A stretch of 38,704 nt of DNA from Terriglobia bacterium (GCA_020072925.1 JAIQGA010000008.1:1-38704); one strand, 5' to 3'; shown: positions 1-9,376, numbered from the stretch's first letter. Notes: generated by a model from the sequence alone, not told the origin. Numbers and translations: made by a program.

Positions 1-822
1 CACATGGTATCGGCATGTCAAGAGGAATATCAATATATACATGGGAACATTTCCGACGTCCAAAGCTCCCCCCAACCCTTCCAAAATCAGAGCGTTGACC
101 CACAATTCAGCGACGATTATCCGGGGAACTTCGGGCTAGAGCGGCATAGGTCTCCGAACTCCAACCGGTTCTTTAGTGTCGCCCTCGGGGATGGTGGAAA
201 CCCCTCGCCTTCAGGCGAAGAATAGTTTGGCGATACGGCTGCCGCTTTCGCAGCCATGAGCCATGGGCCTTAAGTTCAGGAATTCTTTAAGTCGTCTTCC
301 AGACGACAACCGGCGCTCCAAAAGCAGGACTTGCCGGAACATAAGGCCGCATGGCAAAAACTCCAAACCCCTCGGCTTCAAGCCGAGGGTTGTTTAGTTA
401 ATACGTCCGAGTGGGTCATTGTTTCTGGGTGCGCCGTGAATTGCAAGCGCGCGCGTAGGGCTCCGTCTGCCCCCGACCTTGAGTCTGACGTCAACCATTC
501 CAGGGCTGTATATTAGACAGGCTGAACGAAGTGGCAATTAAGTTTGAGTGGATGCTTGGCATAACCACAAACATTCCAATCGGGATGGAGATGTCTTCGG
601 TCGTTCCAAACGCAAACGACCTGATTGAGCGCGGACCATCGGGGGTCGCCCGGCCTTTGATCAAGTCGCTGACTACGAGGCCCTGCGCTTGATTGGCGAT
701 TGCTGCCCCGACTTCTATCCTGTGATAGAACATACCGGCTCCGGATCGAGAGTCCTAAACATAGATCTCAGATGACACGGCAGAATCGAAATTGCCTGGA
801 ACGGAAGGAGGACACAATTCCG
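1..822. other. gene-poor left end with hairpin cluster
   Basis: I see no confident complete gene. A 73-codon frame at 4-225 runs into the first hairpin and could be the tail of a transposon-encoded protein, but it matches nothing I can name. Short open stretches at about 500-760 look weakly coding in two frames, which suggests a decayed gene. The clear structure is the hairpin series at 205-389, listed separately. The region just before 823 carries the ribosome binding site of the next gene. Confidence 0.5.
205..389 (+). repeat. cluster of small hairpins, IS200/IS605-end or REP-like
   Basis: Hairpins seen directly: 205-210/213-218, 237-242/250-255, 291-297/301-307 (7 bp, loop TCC), 310-314/333-337 and 369-378/380-389 (10 bp perfect). 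The first and last share the flank AAACCCCTCG and a CTTCA core while their stems differ in a compensated way. Variable stems around a conserved loop are typical of REP sequences mobilised by RAYT transposases and of IS200/IS605 terminal hairpins. The last hairpin is followed by GGTTGTTTAGTT, reminiscent of an IS605 right end, which would make the upstream 200 bases a possible omega-RNA-like scaffold. No tnpB is recognisable, so that remains inference. Confidence 0.5.
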
Positions 823-2400
823 ATGAATCGCAGAAGCTTTCTCAAGAGCGGCAGTACGCTGGCAGTGTCCGCGGGGATTGGTGCGGAGGCGGCTCAGGGT
901 ATCGTCCCTGCTCACAACTGGGGCAAATACGACTTTGGCTCAGGTCCTCAAGTCAGCGACCGGCTGAACCAGGGCCCCTTTCCACAGTACCCTCCTGATG
1001 CCACTATCCCCAGCGATGAAGTGGTGATGACCACCACGCCGTCCGATGAGGTAGTGCCTGGCTACGGCAAGGGGCTGGTCACGTACGTCACGGCGGACAT
1101 GGGAACAGATGAGATCAAGTCGGACAACATTCCGCAGGCGATCGAGGACCTGATTCATTTTCCGCTGGGACAAAAGCTTTATATCCGGCCCACGTGGAGG
1201 GAAATCCAGCCACGGCAGGGACGTCTTGATTTTCCCGATTACCTGAAGCTTATCTTCGACCTGGCCAGGAAAAACAACAAGCGCATCGGATTTCGGATTC
1301 AGATGAGCGCTCCGGACTATTTCAACCAGCCTGCGCTGCCGGACTTTGTTCTCAACAAAGTGCCGTTGGTGAAGTTGGTGGGCGCTGGGATGCAAAGGAA
1401 CACGTCCAACGCAAAATGGATGCACAATCCCTACGCGCAATATCAGCCCCGGTTCGACGATCCCTTCTTCCAGCAGGCATTCCGGGAGCTGATTGGCCTG
1501 TTGGCGGCGGAGTTTAATGGAAGTCCATTGATTGAGTCTATGGATACCTTCATGTATGGCTTCTGGGGCGAAGGTCACACCTGGCCGTACAGCAACAACC
1601 CCTTTCCGGATTACCAGACGGCGGAGCGCACCTGGGTGAACATGCTGGAAGTTCAGTTGGAGCACTTTACCAAGACGCCCTTGTTCACCAATACGCAGCC
1701 GGATTTCAGCCGGGTCGGAAACTCCGAAGTTCTTGACCGCACGGTGCGCAGTAACAACTGGATCCGGAGTGACACGATCTTTATCGAGAATGAGCAGATC
1801 GAAGCCTTAAGCAATCGCCCGCCCTGGATTGCCGTGTTCATTGAACAGGGTGTCCCGGGCAGTGCACCGCAATCCGTTCATCTGGATGAGGGGATTTCGC
1901 CCTCGGACGACATCATCGCTCACGTCATGGACGTAGGAGCCAATTACTGGTCGCTCTGGAATTTTCACGACATCAGCGCAGGGAACTTAATGAGCTGGTA
2001 CCAGGCTTTTCCGACGTGGTTCGACCGAATTAATCAGCAGATTGGTTACCGGGTCAGGCCATCGGTGATTTGGAGCTATGAATATGAGGGATACCTCGGC
2101 GTGATTGTCGGCTTTGCGAATGACGGCATCGCTGGTGTTCCGGGGGTGCTGCGAGTGACCGTAGAAAGCCCGGAAGGGACAGTGTTGCTGAGTGGTTGTC
2201 TGGACCCGGGGTATCCGCTGCCGCGAAAAATCCGCCAGGCGCAGTTTGTGCTGCCCAAGGGCACGAAATGGACGGGACTGAGGCTCAAGGCAGAGATCGA
2301 GGTGAAAGGAATGAGATATCCGCTGCGGTGGGCCTGTCACCAGAAGTTGAACGACGATGGCACTCTCACCTTACGCCCAAATGGGCGGCACGCATCGTGA
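823..2400 (+). CDS. Tat-exported TIM-barrel glycoside hydrolase-like protein
   Basis: The 525-residue protein starts at the ATG behind GGAAGGAGGAC (803-813); the frame is open further upstream, but that start has no Shine-Dalgarno and would bury the signal. It begins MNRRSFLKSG, a twin-arginine signal typical of cofactor-binding or pre-folded exported enzymes. Residues about 70-400 have the rhythm of a beta/alpha barrel: RPTWREIQPRQGRLDFPDYL resembles the entry strand of GH42/GH5-like enzymes, FWGEGHTW at about 245 supplies a candidate acidic residue, and NYWSLWNFHD marks a late strand. The last 110 residues look like a beta-sandwich. A short internal duplication, PSDEVV twice, lies near residue 60. 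I read it as a polysaccharide-degrading or sugar-binding exported protein. Family, substrate and catalytic residues are not settled. Confidence 0.7.
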   Translation: MNRRSFLKSGSTLAVSAGIGAEAAQGIVPAHNWGKYDFGSGPQVSDRLNQGPFPQYPPDATIPSDEVVMTTTPSDEVVPGYGKGLVTYVTADMGTDEIKSDNIPQAIEDLIHFPLGQKLYIRPTWREIQPRQGRLDFPDYLKLIFDLARKNNKRIGFRIQMSAPDYFNQPALPDFVLNKVPLVKLVGAGMQRNTSNAKWMHNPYAQYQPRFDDPFFQQAFRELIGLLAAEFNGSPLIESMDTFMYGFWGEGHTWPYSNNPFPDYQTAERTWVNMLEVQLEHFTKTPLFTNTQPDFSRVGNSEVLDRTVRSNNWIRSDTIFIENEQIEALSNRPPWIAVFIEQGVPGSAPQSVHLDEGISPSDDIIAHVMDVGANYWSLWNFHDISAGNLMSWYQAFPTWFDRINQQIGYRVRPSVIWSYEYEGYLGVIVGFANDGIAGVPGVLRVTVESPEGTVLLSGCLDPGYPLPRKIRQAQFVLPKGTKWTGLRLKAEIEVKGMRYPLRWACHQKLNDDGTLTLRPNGRHAS

Positions 2401-2782
2401 AATGACTTGTGGCCTTCTGACACGGAAACAACACCCGTAAGTCGGTCGCAGCTTGCCATTGTCCGGACGCACCTGCGCGCTTTCGATCTGCTTACGTTGT
2501 TCCACTCGACTTTCAAGGGGAACCGACCGAGGAACCGGTGGTGCTTGCAGGGAGGCCCGCTGCAGCGCTCTGCTTCCGCGGCCCAGATGGGAACCTACTC
2601 GAGTTATTGTCGATGCTGCCTGAGGCTCCCCAGCCCCATTTGGGCGTTATCAGTTGGAATCGCTGGAACCGAAGCCGCTAATGCGATCAGAGTCGGCCGC
2701 CTTGAATGACAATTGCCTATTGTCTCGGATTCATCGAAAGTGTCCCCGAGACCGTTGGAGGTGAGCGACGGTCCGGTTCATA
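2401..2782. other. intergenic, probable right flank of IS256 remnant
   Basis: No gene is supported. A 100-codon frame at 2407-2709 has no ribosome binding site and an unconvincing composition. The stretch around 2735-2760 (GAAAGTGTCCCC) could be the degraded end of the adjacent IS256-type element, but I found no partner inverted repeat. Confidence 0.4.
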
Positions 2783-3465
2783 TTACGCTACCTCCTGTTG
2801 AGCTAACGCTCCCTTCTGATCCAGGGCCGCTTTCAGCATCCAAAGATCCCGGTAACCCATAATCCTGCGAAAGTTTCGTTCCGTCATGAGCAAGGCTGCG
2901 GCGGCCCAGCGCAGCACCATCTTCCCGTCCCGCCAGCGGCAGATGCGCCGCGTGCGCAGTCGCACGCCGCTGTGGGGGCTTTCGATGACGTTGGTCGAGA
3001 CCAGGCAGCGCGAAAGGGTTGGCGACAAACCCAGACGGTTGACGGTGAACATTTCTGCCGAGCCCTCGCGCAAGCTCGCCGCCGCGCTGGGATATTCTCG
3101 CTTCAGCCACTCGGCCTGCTTCTCCGGCTTGGCCATGCCTTCCTTCGCCGGCAGCCGAAGAGCCGCCCGAATTGCCGCCTTGGTCTGCTCGTTCAGGGGG
3201 TCCGGCAAGTAGCCCATCACGTTCTTGAGCTTGTGCTGACGACACCTTTGGACGGGATTCTCCGTCCCGAGAACTGCGTCGATCGCCGCCCGCAGCGCCT
3301 TCGAACCGTCGATGACGAACAAGTATTTCCGGCCGGTCTTCAGGCCCCGCTGCACTAGGTCTTCCAGCAGGCCTTTGGCCACCACCTGATTCTCACGGGC
3401 GTCGGCGGCGATTTCCCGGACGTGCTTCTTACCTTTTCCATCCACGCCCACGGCCACCGAAACGT
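2783..3465 (-). pseudogene. IS256-family transposase, 5'-truncated
   Basis: The reading frame opens only after an in-frame TAG near 3475 and encodes the C-terminal about 225 residues of a Mutator/IS256-type transposase, which is normally about 400. Recognisable parts are VSVAVGVDGKGKKHVRE, the second catalytic aspartate region FVIDGSKALRAAI, the helical RCRQHKLKNVMGYLP segment, and the glutamate region TNVIESPHSGVRLRTRRI. The N-terminal DNA-binding part and the first catalytic aspartate are missing, so it cannot be active. The break lies at a REP-like repeat (3476-3515). The preceding gene on this strand (the six-hairpin protein) ends just beyond that repeat, so the element sits immediately downstream of it. 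Confidence 0.85.
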
Positions 3466-3475
3466 CGATCTGAGA

Positions 3476-3516
3476 GTGCCGCTACAGTTACTTGCGACCT
3501 GAAGGTCGGCGCTACA
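3476..3516 (-). repeat. REP-like interspersed hairpin
   Basis: Read on the - strand it is TGTAGCGCCGACCTTCAGG followed by TCGCAAG, with a CGACCT/AGGTCG stem at 3495-3500/3503-3508 and a TTC-type loop. A second, degenerate TGTAGCGGC half follows at 3475-3490 and merges into the transposase remnant. The stem-loop has the same CTTC core as the hairpins at 205-389. It lies between the stop of the six-hairpin gene (3524) and the broken transposase. Confidence 0.55.
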
Positions 3517-3523
3517 CCCACGA

Positions 3524-5557
3524 TCATTTGCTTTGGACGCCGTAGTGAAGCAACGCTTCGAGATTAATGGCGCTTTCCCACGGGCGGCAGCGGGTAGCTC
3601 GGGGTTGTCCATCAAGGTAGTACTCCGCCCAGGCGCCAGTGGGGTCAACCATCTGGAGGACTCGACTGTAGACAGGCCTCGCAAGCGGGTCGTGCAACTC
3701 CGTGAGCGCGTAAAGCAATATGCCGAGATCGTATCCAACAATCTTTCCCGGCACCGAGGGCGCATCCGCGCCCTGGAAGGAGCCCGTCTCCAAGAAGTCA
3801 TTCGCCAATTTCCTGACGATAGGCGCCAATTCTTCCTTGCGAAACAGGCTGCTGTGGAAATAAAACGGCGCCAAGCTCACTGAGGCCAGCGCGTAAATCT
3901 TCACGGGAGCGGCATGGTAAGTTCCCATCGACATGCAGGCGGGGCACAAATAGCGGCCGGTGGAGCTACGCTCGTTCCAGGTGAGGTGCTTGAATCGTTT
4001 TTCGGCCATGCAGCGCTCGCACACTCCGTGCCGGAACTGCGGCAACGGCGCTGCCGCCGCGCGCTCGGGATTATTGGTGATCAGGCGGCCATCGCGCCAG
4101 AAATTCCTCCGGTAGTTGCGCTGCACCTCATCGAGCACGCCGCGCGCCGCGGCCACTCGGGCCGCCTGCCACTTATGATGTTGCTCGGCCCAATTCACCA
4201 GCTTCTTTCCGCTCTCGAGGAAAAGGAGCGTCGCCTCCGCGGACCCATCATTCAGGCCGCTTCTTGGCAACAGGCCTCCCGCCACATAGGTTTCGTCGCC
4301 ATTGAAAGGCAACATGTCGAGAACCAGGTTTTTCTTTTGAACCTCCCAGGCCCATTCGAGCATCGGCAAGATTTCTTCCACGTAACGCTCGTCATGCGTC
4401 GTTGCCAGAAGGTCGAACGCGCCCATGATGAGGTAACCGGGATTTTCAACTTCATCATTTTCGTGGACATGGAAGAACATGTTGGGCTCCATGCCCTGTC
4501 CATTGTGAAGAACGTGGGAGCGCTGCCAGAGGCTCCAATAAAAGTCGTAGATCGCCCGCGCCCGGTCCGGCTCGCCGAGAAAGAGTAACGTGCGGCCCAC
4601 TCCGTATTGGTCACGCACCCCGAACCAGTGATAATTGTGGCCCGCCAGAACTCCACCGCCATCCGATTGCTGCGCCGCCAGCAGCACCGCGACGTCATCC
4701 ACCGTGTGCAACAACTGATCGCGGTCCGGCACATTGGGATTGATTCGCGACCCGAAATCCGTCCGCGCCCGCGAAAACCTTTGCCAATGCGCGCGCGTGC
4801 GTTCGAGCAATGGATTGACGCCGCTCACCAATATTGCTTCCGTATCATGGACAACCGCAGGATATTCGTCGCCGCTGACCACCGCCAGTGACGATTCACC
4901 CGGCTCAACGGTGAGCATCAGATCGGTCGGCGATTGCCGCTTCGCTTGCACCTTGCCCCTCCACACGAGTTGGTACCATTCGGGCAGATGGGTGAGATAG
5001 TTCATGAAGATCGGCCTGCCCGTCGGGATTTCAATCAGCGCGCCGCCTGCCGCACCCCGCGATGCATAGCGGTCTCCGTTTTGCACCACGTCGGTGCCTT
5101 CGGCCCAATGGAGGTGGAGTTGAAGAGGCGCGTCAGTTTGAATGCGGCGTAAGAATACGGGCGATTCGGAATCGACGAAGTCCAGCATCGCGCCGGACTT
5201 CTTCGCATCCTGAAAGATTTCGTGATGCCAAATGGCCGCGCCGGGCTCGCGCCACGAATGGGTGACAGTAGGCGCCGAAGCCTCCAACCGAACCGACAAA
5301 GCCGTCGGCGCGACATACGGAGGTCCAAAGACCTGAATGATGTCCGGCCCCTGCTCGTAGGCAATCAGCTTTCCGTTGCCAAGGCAGTGAACGCTGCCAT
5401 CGTCAGGTCCGGTACTCGTCCAGATTCGCTCCCGCGGGGACGTGGAGGAATTGCCTGGCAGCCCGGAGGGCGCACTTGACGGCCAGCACAACAAAACCAT
5501 CAGCCCGGGAAGTGTGATGCGAAGGATTCGCGAAAAAAATGTGGATGCGTGTTTCAA
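3524..5557 (-). CDS. exported six-hairpin glycosidase-like protein with zinc-ribbon insertion
   Basis: The protein has 677 residues and starts at TTG (5555-5557), preceded by GAGG; no ATG exists between the upstream in-frame stop and this point. Residues 5-25 form a Sec-type signal or anchor (ILRITLPGLMVLLCW). About residues 45-250 look like a beta-rich N-terminal domain, and about 280-670 like an (alpha/alpha)6 barrel with repeated helices. WFGVRDQYGVG (311-321) and FNGDETYVAGG (418-428) are candidate active-site loops. Unusually, two CxxC pairs at C513/C516 and C538/C541 form what looks like a zinc ribbon inside the barrel. It lies 134 bases behind the GHL6-like gene on the same strand, so the two are plausibly co-expressed for glycan breakdown. 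The exact GH family is not recognised. Confidence 0.65.
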   Translation of the reverse strand: MKHASTFFSRILRITLPGLMVLLCWPSSAPSGLPGNSSTSPRERIWTSTGPDDGSVHCLGNGKLIAYEQGPDIIQVFGPPYVAPTALSVRLEASAPTVTHSWREPGAAIWHHEIFQDAKKSGAMLDFVDSESPVFLRRIQTDAPLQLHLHWAEGTDVVQNGDRYASRGAAGGALIEIPTGRPIFMNYLTHLPEWYQLVWRGKVQAKRQSPTDLMLTVEPGESSLAVVSGDEYPAVVHDTEAILVSGVNPLLERTRAHWQRFSRARTDFGSRINPNVPDRDQLLHTVDDVAVLLAAQQSDGGGVLAGHNYHWFGVRDQYGVGRTLLFLGEPDRARAIYDFYWSLWQRSHVLHNGQGMEPNMFFHVHENDEVENPGYLIMGAFDLLATTHDERYVEEILPMLEWAWEVQKKNLVLDMLPFNGDETYVAGGLLPRSGLNDGSAEATLLFLESGKKLVNWAEQHHKWQAARVAAARGVLDEVQRNYRRNFWRDGRLITNNPERAAAAPLPQFRHGVCERCMAEKRFKHLTWNERSSTGRYLCPACMSMGTYHAAPVKIYALASVSLAPFYFHSSLFRKEELAPIVRKLANDFLETGSFQGADAPSVPGKIVGYDLGILLYALTELHDPLARPVYSRVLQMVDPTGAWAEYYLDGQPRATRCRPWESAINLEALLHYGVQSK

Positions 5558-5691
5558 CGCCGCCTCAAAGAGTTTTCAATGACGTTGTAAGGTAAGTGCT
5601 GGTGGGTGGACGGCCATTACTTGGCAAGGATGAGCCGCCGGCGACCATTCACTCCCTCTGCCCCAACCTCCCCGCCTCGCACCCGCAGACC

Positions 5692-8037
5692 TCAGGCCAC
5701 CTGGAGATAGAGCGCTGTGTAGATTCCCGGATCACCCACGATCACTTGATCCCTGCTTGGTGTCGATTCAACTGGCAAATCCCGCCCCCCCGGCCAAACC
5801 GTCCTCGCCCCCACCACATGCAGTCGCTGCGGGTCCGTCCTGATGCGCACGCTCGGCGCTTTCCACAGCTCACCTTGGGTCGCGGATTGGATCGAATTAA
5901 GGATCTGGACGAGGACGAAACGCTTGCTTTTGTCCCAGAAGAATGTCCCATGAATGTATTCGGAAGAAGGCTCGGACCTCAGCTCCACCACAGGGTTTGG
6001 CACCAGCCCACGCACGAGCGCGGGGACCCAGTTATGGATCCAGTAAGGGCCACGGTACTGAAAGCTGGAAATGTACGACGGCCAGTCGCTCAGAGCGCGG
6101 AACATGGGAACACCGAGGAACATCGCCCGGCCTTTACCAAACTCGTTGTATGTAACGGCGGTTCCTCCCTTCTCTTCACCCGGTGGTGGTGCCGACCAGT
6201 TGTACCACTTGTAATGTTCCAAATCCTGGACCATGTAAGGCAGCACGTATCGCATCACCTCTTTGGCGTTGCGCGTTTTCAGCTTAAGGAACGTGCCCGG
6301 CAGGCCGACCGTGCCTTTGCCCAAAAAGGCAGCCAGCGGATGTCCGGCCGATTCGAGGTAAGTCGATATGAATTGTTGCCGGAGCTTGCCTTCCGAATCG
6401 TAGGCGTATTTCCGCTCTTCTGAAACATAATCAACCCCGAAGACATCGGCCAAGGCAAAATTCGGGCGCGCGTGACGCTTCTCGTCCAGCAAGCCGCATT
6501 TCCCCGTCCCAATCAGGGTTCCGCCTTTTTCGACCCAGGCCCTGATCAACTCAGCATGATGATCCGAAAGCACCTCCACTTCGGGCAGGACCAGCGTATC
6601 GAACTTGCTGAGCCGGTCCACGGTCAGGCGGAATTCGGGAAGGCTCTCAACTGGCCGCCCGGCATAGGTGAGCAGTTCGAGCGCCCCCACCATGGAGTGG
6701 CGGAAGTCCGTGGGGCGTTTCTGGGCCGCGAGTTCCTCTTGGGTGGATTGGCTATAAAACACTGCGGAGCTCAGAACGGGTTCGGCGCCTTCCAGCAGGC
6801 AGTCGACATTGCGCACATCGTGCCAAGCCTCTTTCGCCACTTTGAACCAGTCATCCGAGTAACCCTGCCCCCCATTCAGCCCACTGACCAGCGGCGTCTC
6901 GCCGATGAAAAAGGTGCGCGCATTTTGCACGAGTAAGGCGTCGGCTCGGACTCGCGCCAAGGATCCCGGGTTTTGGTCCGCGTAAGGATACCAATTCCAA
7001 ATCCCGGCTTGGTAATCAGGCCGCCCCCAGCCTCGCAAAAGTATTGCGCCCAGCGCAATCCCCGTAGCCGATAGAATTGGCTCGGCATAGGGAAAGCTCA
7101 CCCGTTGCTGAATCTCGTCGGGGAAAACTTCCGGCCCTCCATTCAGTGCGATCAAGGCGTGGGGCCGATGCTTGCGGGCGTTGGCCATGATCTCGTCGAG
7201 CATGGCAACCGTCGTGCGATGCTGGTGCCAGCGATATCGACGCTCCCACCCTTCGCGCGTCCCAAAACCCTCGCGATAGGGATCGCCGGGGTGCTCTTGG
7301 TTCCAGGCCTCTTCCGTGTACTTGCAAAAGCAAAAGGGATTTCTGCCGCTCCCTTCGTACGCCCAGAACTGTATGCCAAAGATGTCCAGGAACAGTTCAT
7401 CCACTGCGTATCGTGAGAAGATCTCGTCAATCATGCCCAGCACATACTGGCGGTAAGGAGAGTCCAAACAAGTTATGTTCCACCGCCCATCCCAGCGTTG
7501 GCGCTCTCCCTGTTCGTTCACCCAGGCATAGTCAGGATGACTTAAGACAATCTGCGTATTGAATTGCAGACTGTAATAGCAGATGACGGACATCCCGTTT
7601 TGGGTCGCCAGTGAGACCTCGGTTCCAAAAAAATCACGGTCAAGATTCGGATGGCGCACTCCCACATCACTGGTGTAGAGGGCGTAACCCCAGTGATCCT
7701 GCGCATAGAGCAGAACCGTTTCAGTGCCCGCCTCTCGCGTCAGCGCCATAGCCGGGGCCAGATTGATATCGAACTTCCCTTCGGGCGGAATGTGTATCGA
7801 CCATTCCATGGTCCGGTAGGTCTTGTCAGGAGAGATGACACCCTCTCTCTGATGCTCGGCGCAAAGCCCCGCGAGTTGTGGATAATCCGCCTTCGAGGCT
7901 GACCCTGGAAGAGCAGGCGCGAGCATAGCTGTTCCGAAGGTCGCGCCGACAGTCCCCAGAAAGCCGCGACGAGTCGTCAGGGTTGTGGCATTTTGCGATC
8001 CCTCACGGAGGAGTTCGGAACGTCTATGATTTCCCAT
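5692..8037 (-). CDS. Tat-exported glycosyl hydrolase-like protein (GHL6 / GH42 trimerisation type)
   Basis: The protein has 781 residues and an ATG start with GGGAG six bases upstream. A Tat signal TTRRGFLGTVGATFG lies at residues 21-35. Residues about 60-420 form a barrel-like domain with strands such as TVLLYAQDHWGYAL and DELFLDIFGIQFWAYEG, whose Asp/Glu are catalytic candidates. Residues about 440-660 resemble the GATase-like trimerisation domain of GH42 beta-galactosidases (FDTLVLPEVEVLSDHHAEL, then WVEKGGTLIGTG). A C-terminal beta domain follows. This order matches the 'hypothetical glycosyl hydrolase 6' proteins often annotated as alpha-L-fucosidase- or beta-galactosidase-like in soil bacteria. 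Substrate unknown. It is probably the first gene of a two-gene unit with the six-hairpin protein. Confidence 0.75.
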   Translation of the reverse strand: MGNHRRSELLREGSQNATTLTTRRGFLGTVGATFGTAMLAPALPGSASKADYPQLAGLCAEHQREGVISPDKTYRTMEWSIHIPPEGKFDINLAPAMALTREAGTETVLLYAQDHWGYALYTSDVGVRHPNLDRDFFGTEVSLATQNGMSVICYYSLQFNTQIVLSHPDYAWVNEQGERQRWDGRWNITCLDSPYRQYVLGMIDEIFSRYAVDELFLDIFGIQFWAYEGSGRNPFCFCKYTEEAWNQEHPGDPYREGFGTREGWERRYRWHQHRTTVAMLDEIMANARKHRPHALIALNGGPEVFPDEIQQRVSFPYAEPILSATGIALGAILLRGWGRPDYQAGIWNWYPYADQNPGSLARVRADALLVQNARTFFIGETPLVSGLNGGQGYSDDWFKVAKEAWHDVRNVDCLLEGAEPVLSSAVFYSQSTQEELAAQKRPTDFRHSMVGALELLTYAGRPVESLPEFRLTVDRLSKFDTLVLPEVEVLSDHHAELIRAWVEKGGTLIGTGKCGLLDEKRHARPNFALADVFGVDYVSEERKYAYDSEGKLRQQFISTYLESAGHPLAAFLGKGTVGLPGTFLKLKTRNAKEVMRYVLPYMVQDLEHYKWYNWSAPPPGEEKGGTAVTYNEFGKGRAMFLGVPMFRALSDWPSYISSFQYRGPYWIHNWVPALVRGLVPNPVVELRSEPSSEYIHGTFFWDKSKRFVLVQILNSIQSATQGELWKAPSVRIRTDPQRLHVVGARTVWPGGRDLPVESTPSRDQVIVGDPGIYTALYLQVA

Positions 8038-8344
8038 TGCACGCTCCCATCTGCAAGTTGATACCGCGCCTTTCGTCGATATTCATCGGGAATTTCCATT
8101 CCGGCCTTGCAGCGACGCCGAGTATACACCCAGTCGCTTCCTAGACTTCCGTAGATGCCTCAGGGAAGCTGTGGAATATCTCGCCATTTTGGTGGAAGGC
8201 AAGAGCGAAGTGGATTGCGAGATGCTCATGGTAAAAGCGAAGCGGCAGGAAGGGGTGAAGGGCCGCTCGCAAGCGCTTTGCGGAGGCGAGCCATCGAGCA
8301 TGGGAGCTGAATAGCAGCCAAGGCTAGAGGGAGTCAGCAGAGAG
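8038..8344. other. intergenic, open frame of unknown status
   Basis: On the + strand a frame ending at TAG 8312-8314 reads like real protein for about 60 residues (SRFLDFRRCLREAVEYLAIL and on) but lacks an upstream ATG and a ribosome binding site. It may be a relic of a displaced gene. The upstream region of the GHL6-like gene also falls here; no clear promoter seen. Confidence 0.3.
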
Positions 8345-8572
8345 TTGAAATTGAAGGGCGTGAATCGGCGGCAGATGATCCTGCGCGCCGTGGAGGCGGA
8401 AAAGTTGATCGAGCCGGAGCACCCGGCGCGGGCGATTTGGGAACTGGGGGGCCGGCTGGACCTGAGCGGGTTTAGGGGGACGATTGAGTCGGTGGAAGGC
8501 GAGGCAGGGCGACCAGCCTGTGATCCGCGGTTGTTGATCAGCCTGTGGATTTATGCCTACAGCGAAGGGGTA
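8345..8572 (+). pseudogene. IS1182-type transposase, N-terminal fragment
   Basis: About 76 codons match the start of IS1182/DUF772-type transposases: VNRRQMILRAVEAEKLIEPE, HPARAIWELGGRLDLSGF, EGEAGRPACDPRLLISLWIY and AYSEGV. The homology stops abruptly at about 8572, where the family would continue into the helix-turn-helix and DDE domain. The frame then runs on as antisense to the kinase gene. No inverted repeats are visible, so this is a dead remnant marking an old insertion or rearrangement boundary at the end of the signalling operon. Confidence 0.75.
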
Positions 8573-8620
8573 CCAATTATGCCTCCGGTGACACAGCGAC
8601 GGCCAGACCAACATCCTCGA

Positions 8621-9376
8621 TCATCCGGATGGGGAGACAAAAGGCAGGACAAGCCTGAACAGTGTACCGTCTTTGCGTGCGGGTTCCAGGTAGATTTCTC
8701 CGCCTTGGTCGTGGAGGATTTTCTGCACGATCGCCAGGCCAAGACCCGTGCCACCTTCTTTGCCACAAGTCACAAACGGTTGGAAAATGGCGTGGCGGAT
8801 GCTTTCCGGGACACCCGGGCCATTGTCCCAGATGCTGATTTCGACATGATCTTGTCGCCCCAAAGACCTCACGTGGATCCTGCCGGTGTGGAGTGCGACC
8901 GCTTCGCAGGCGTTAAGAACGACGTTTATGACCACCTGCTGCAGCCGTCTAGAATCGAAGTAACCCTTGGTTAAACCATCATGATCGTAGCGGATCACAA
9001 TGCGCCGAAATTCCGGCCTTACCGCCACGACATGGACCGCACGGTTGACGGTTTCCACAATGTCGGCGACTTCCAACCGCGGGGTTGCAGTGCCCTTGGA
9101 GAATTCCACAAGCAACGAGATGAGGTCGTTCATCCGGCATACAGCCAGACGGATTTCTCGGCAAAGATCTTCGCGCTGCAACCCGTCCAGATCATGCTCG
9201 GCAAGGAGTTCCGAGTAAGCCAGAATAGCAGTCAGGGGATGACGCAGGTCGTGGTAGATGAAGCCTGCCAAGGGGCCATCGACCCATCCCGCGCGCGGTT
9301 CCCTGCTATCTCGGCCACGCGCTTGAATATCCGTATCGCCGTAGTCGTCGAGAACTGTCTGCCCATTGATCGTCAT
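8621..9376 (-). CDS. soluble sensor histidine kinase (HisKA + HATPase)
   Basis: The protein has 251 residues and starts at ATG with GAGGTG seven bases upstream. There is no membrane segment and no sensory domain beyond a short, acidic N-terminus. The H-box is FIYHDLRHPLTAI with the probable phospho-acceptor H42. The N-box is VINVVLNACEAV, G1 is DNGPGVP and G2 is GTGLGLAIV. It is the last gene of a STAS - ECF sigma - kinase unit, 76 bases behind the sigma gene. No response regulator lies beside it, so its partner is unknown; the kinase may instead act on the sigma/STAS pair or pass phosphate to a distant receiver. The gene ends next to an IS1182 fragment but looks complete. Confidence 0.85.
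   Translation of the reverse strand: MTINGQTVLDDYGDTDIQARGRDSREPRAGWVDGPLAGFIYHDLRHPLTAILAYSELLAEHDLDGLQREDLCREIRLAVCRMNDLISLLVEFSKGTATPRLEVADIVETVNRAVHVVAVRPEFRRIVIRYDHDGLTKGYFDSRRLQQVVINVVLNACEAVALHTGRIHVRSLGRQDHVEISIWDNGPGVPESIRHAIFQPFVTCGKEGGTGLGLAIVQKILHDQGGEIYLEPARKDGTLFRLVLPFVSPSG

Noticed and set aside
940-1665. 241-codon frame antisense to the Tat-exported barrel protein
   Set aside because: No start signal; the sense frame has a Tat signal and a strong Shine-Dalgarno.
5596-6423. 275-codon + strand frame antisense to the GHL6-like gene
   Set aside because: Overlaps conserved coding sequence fully and has no domain or start signal.
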